Of a stretch of 5,004 nucleotides of DNA, positions 4,244 to 5,004 are shown in pieces. The notes under the pieces are model-generated. The model had not been told where the DNA came from, did not search any database, and saw only the letters and a list, made by a program, of their open reading frames with translations. Position 1 is the first letter of the stretch. The number at the start of each line of letters is the position of its first letter. Location: contig JALVEU010000050.1 of NCBI GenBank assembly GCA_027030565.1, positions 1 through 5,004 of the forward strand, given 5' to 3'. The position numbers and the translations under genes are program-made. This stretch comes from Gammaproteobacteria bacterium. GTDB lineage: Bacteria; Pseudomonadota; Gammaproteobacteria; JAJDOJ01.

Positions 4244-5004
4244 ATGAGCTATAGCTACACCGAGAAGAAGCGGATTCGTAAGAGCTTCGGCAAGCGGCCC
4301 CAGATCTTGGATGTCCCGCCATTGCTGGACATCCAGACCTCCTCGTATCGCAAGTTCCTGCAGCTGGACATCCCGCCGGACCAGCGAGAGAACGTCGGTC
4401 TGCACGGTGCGTTCCAGTCGGTCTTCCCGCTGGAGAGCTACTCTGGCAACGTGGTGTTGGAATACGTGGGTTACCGTCTCGGGCAACCGGTCTTCGACGT
4501 CAAGGAGTGTCAGCTGCGCGGCATGACCTACGCCGCGCCGCTGCACGTCAAGCTGCGCCTGGTGATCTACGACAAGGAGGCCCCGGCTGGTACCAAGAAG
4601 GTCAAGGACGTCAAGGAACAGGATGTCTACATGGGGGAGATCCCGCTCATGACCGAGCTGGGCACCTTCATCGTCAACGGTACCGAACGGGTGATCGTCT
4701 CCCAGCTGCACCGGTCGCCCGGCGTCTTCTTCGACCATGACAAGGGCAAGACGCACTCCTCGGGCAAGTTCCTGTATTCAGCCCGAGTGATCCCCTACCG
4801 CGGCTCCTGGCTGGATTTCGAGTTCGATCCCAAGGACCTGGTCTACGTGCGTATCGACCGCCACCGCAAGCTGCCGGCCACCATCCTGCTGCGCGCGCTG
4901 GGCTACGACACCGAGGAGATCCTCGAGCTCTTCTTCGAGACCGACACGGTGCACATCGAAGGCGACGGGTTCGTGCTGGAGCTGGCCCCCGAACACCTGC
5001 GGGG
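4244..5004 (+). CDS. rpoB: RNA polymerase beta subunit, N-terminal part (partial)
   Basis: This is the first 253 codons plus two bases of the beta subunit, which with beta' forms the catalytic core of RNA polymerase. The N-terminus MSYSYTEKKRIRKSFGKRPQ is typical of gammaproteobacteria. Conserved blocks follow: ESYSGN (64-69), GQPVFDVKECQLRGMTYAAP (80-99), VYMGEIPLMT (128-137), NGTERVIVSQLHRSPGVFFD (145-164) and SGKFLYSARVIPYRGSWLDF (173-192). The VSQLHRSPG block at 152-160 corresponds to E. coli 146-154, where the N-terminal rifampicin-resistance position V146 lies; here it is the wild-type Val152. The main rifampicin region lies beyond the window. GAGGA at 4233-4237 lies 6 nt before ATG. 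The frame is open to the window edge. Confidence 0.99.
   Translation, partial: MSYSYTEKKRIRKSFGKRPQILDVPPLLDIQTSSYRKFLQLDIPPDQRENVGLHGAFQSVFPLESYSGNVVLEYVGYRLGQPVFDVKECQLRGMTYAAPLHVKLRLVIYDKEAPAGTKKVKDVKEQDVYMGEIPLMTELGTFIVNGTERVIVSQLHRSPGVFFDHDKGKTHSSGKFLYSARVIPYRGSWLDFEFDPKDLVYVRIDRHRKLPATILLRALGYDTEEILELFFETDTVHIEGDGFVLELAPEHLR

Noticed and set aside
4014..4247. 77-codon plus-strand frame between the rplL terminator and rpoB
   Set aside because: It starts inside the terminator stem and T tract, has no ribosome binding site and no recognisable sequence, and overlaps the rpoB start in another frame.

Overview
The window is a high-GC bacterial chromosomal segment carrying the classical tuf - tRNA-Trp - secE - nusG - rplK - rplA - rplJ - rplL - rpoB block, with every gene on the + strand. 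The protein sequences (SecE with an N-terminal membrane pair, the gamma-type RpoB N-terminus, L11, L1 and L7/L12) and a rplJ leader resembling the one I remember from E. coli point to a Gammaproteobacterium with a GC-rich genome. A Chromatiales/Ectothiorhodospiraceae-like lineage is plausible, but I cannot fix the genus by eye.

Layout: 1-99 is the 3' end of tuf (EF-Tu). 153-228 is a complete tRNA-Trp (CCA anticodon) with encoded CCA. 229-517 is a non-coding gap that shows a possible branched RNA fold (310-379) and a terminator-like hairpin with a T tract (466-505) only 12 nt before the secE start. secE (518-886) and nusG (905-1438) form a tight pair. A 61-nt gap holds a convincing L1 operator (1458-1486) in front of rplK (1500-1931) and rplA (1935-2630). 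The 348-nt gap 2631-2978 contains an L10-type autoregulatory leader and further hairpins ahead of rplJ (GTG start, 2979-3509) and rplL (3554-3940). The 303-nt gap 3941-4243 begins with a very strong intrinsic terminator/attenuator (3977-4022), followed by a second imperfect hairpin (4063-4112), and then the first 253 codons of rpoB (4244 to the window end).

The genes supply the translation elongation factor, an essential translocon subunit, the transcription elongation factor NusG (which can link RNA polymerase to the ribosome or to Rho), the L1/L11 and L10/L12 stalks of the 50S subunit, and the RNA polymerase beta subunit. Control appears to be mostly at RNA level: L1 feedback on rplKA, L10-L12 feedback on rplJL, and attenuation between rplL and rpoB that would lower polymerase output relative to stalk proteins.

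I find no mobile element, CRISPR array, defence system or novel gene. The gene content is ordinary housekeeping. What deserves attention lies in the intergenic RNA structures: the two mutually exclusive folds in the rplJ leader, the terminator-like element abutting secE, the branched fold upstream of it, and the long terminator before rpoB. No convincing sigma-70 promoter could be read in any gap.
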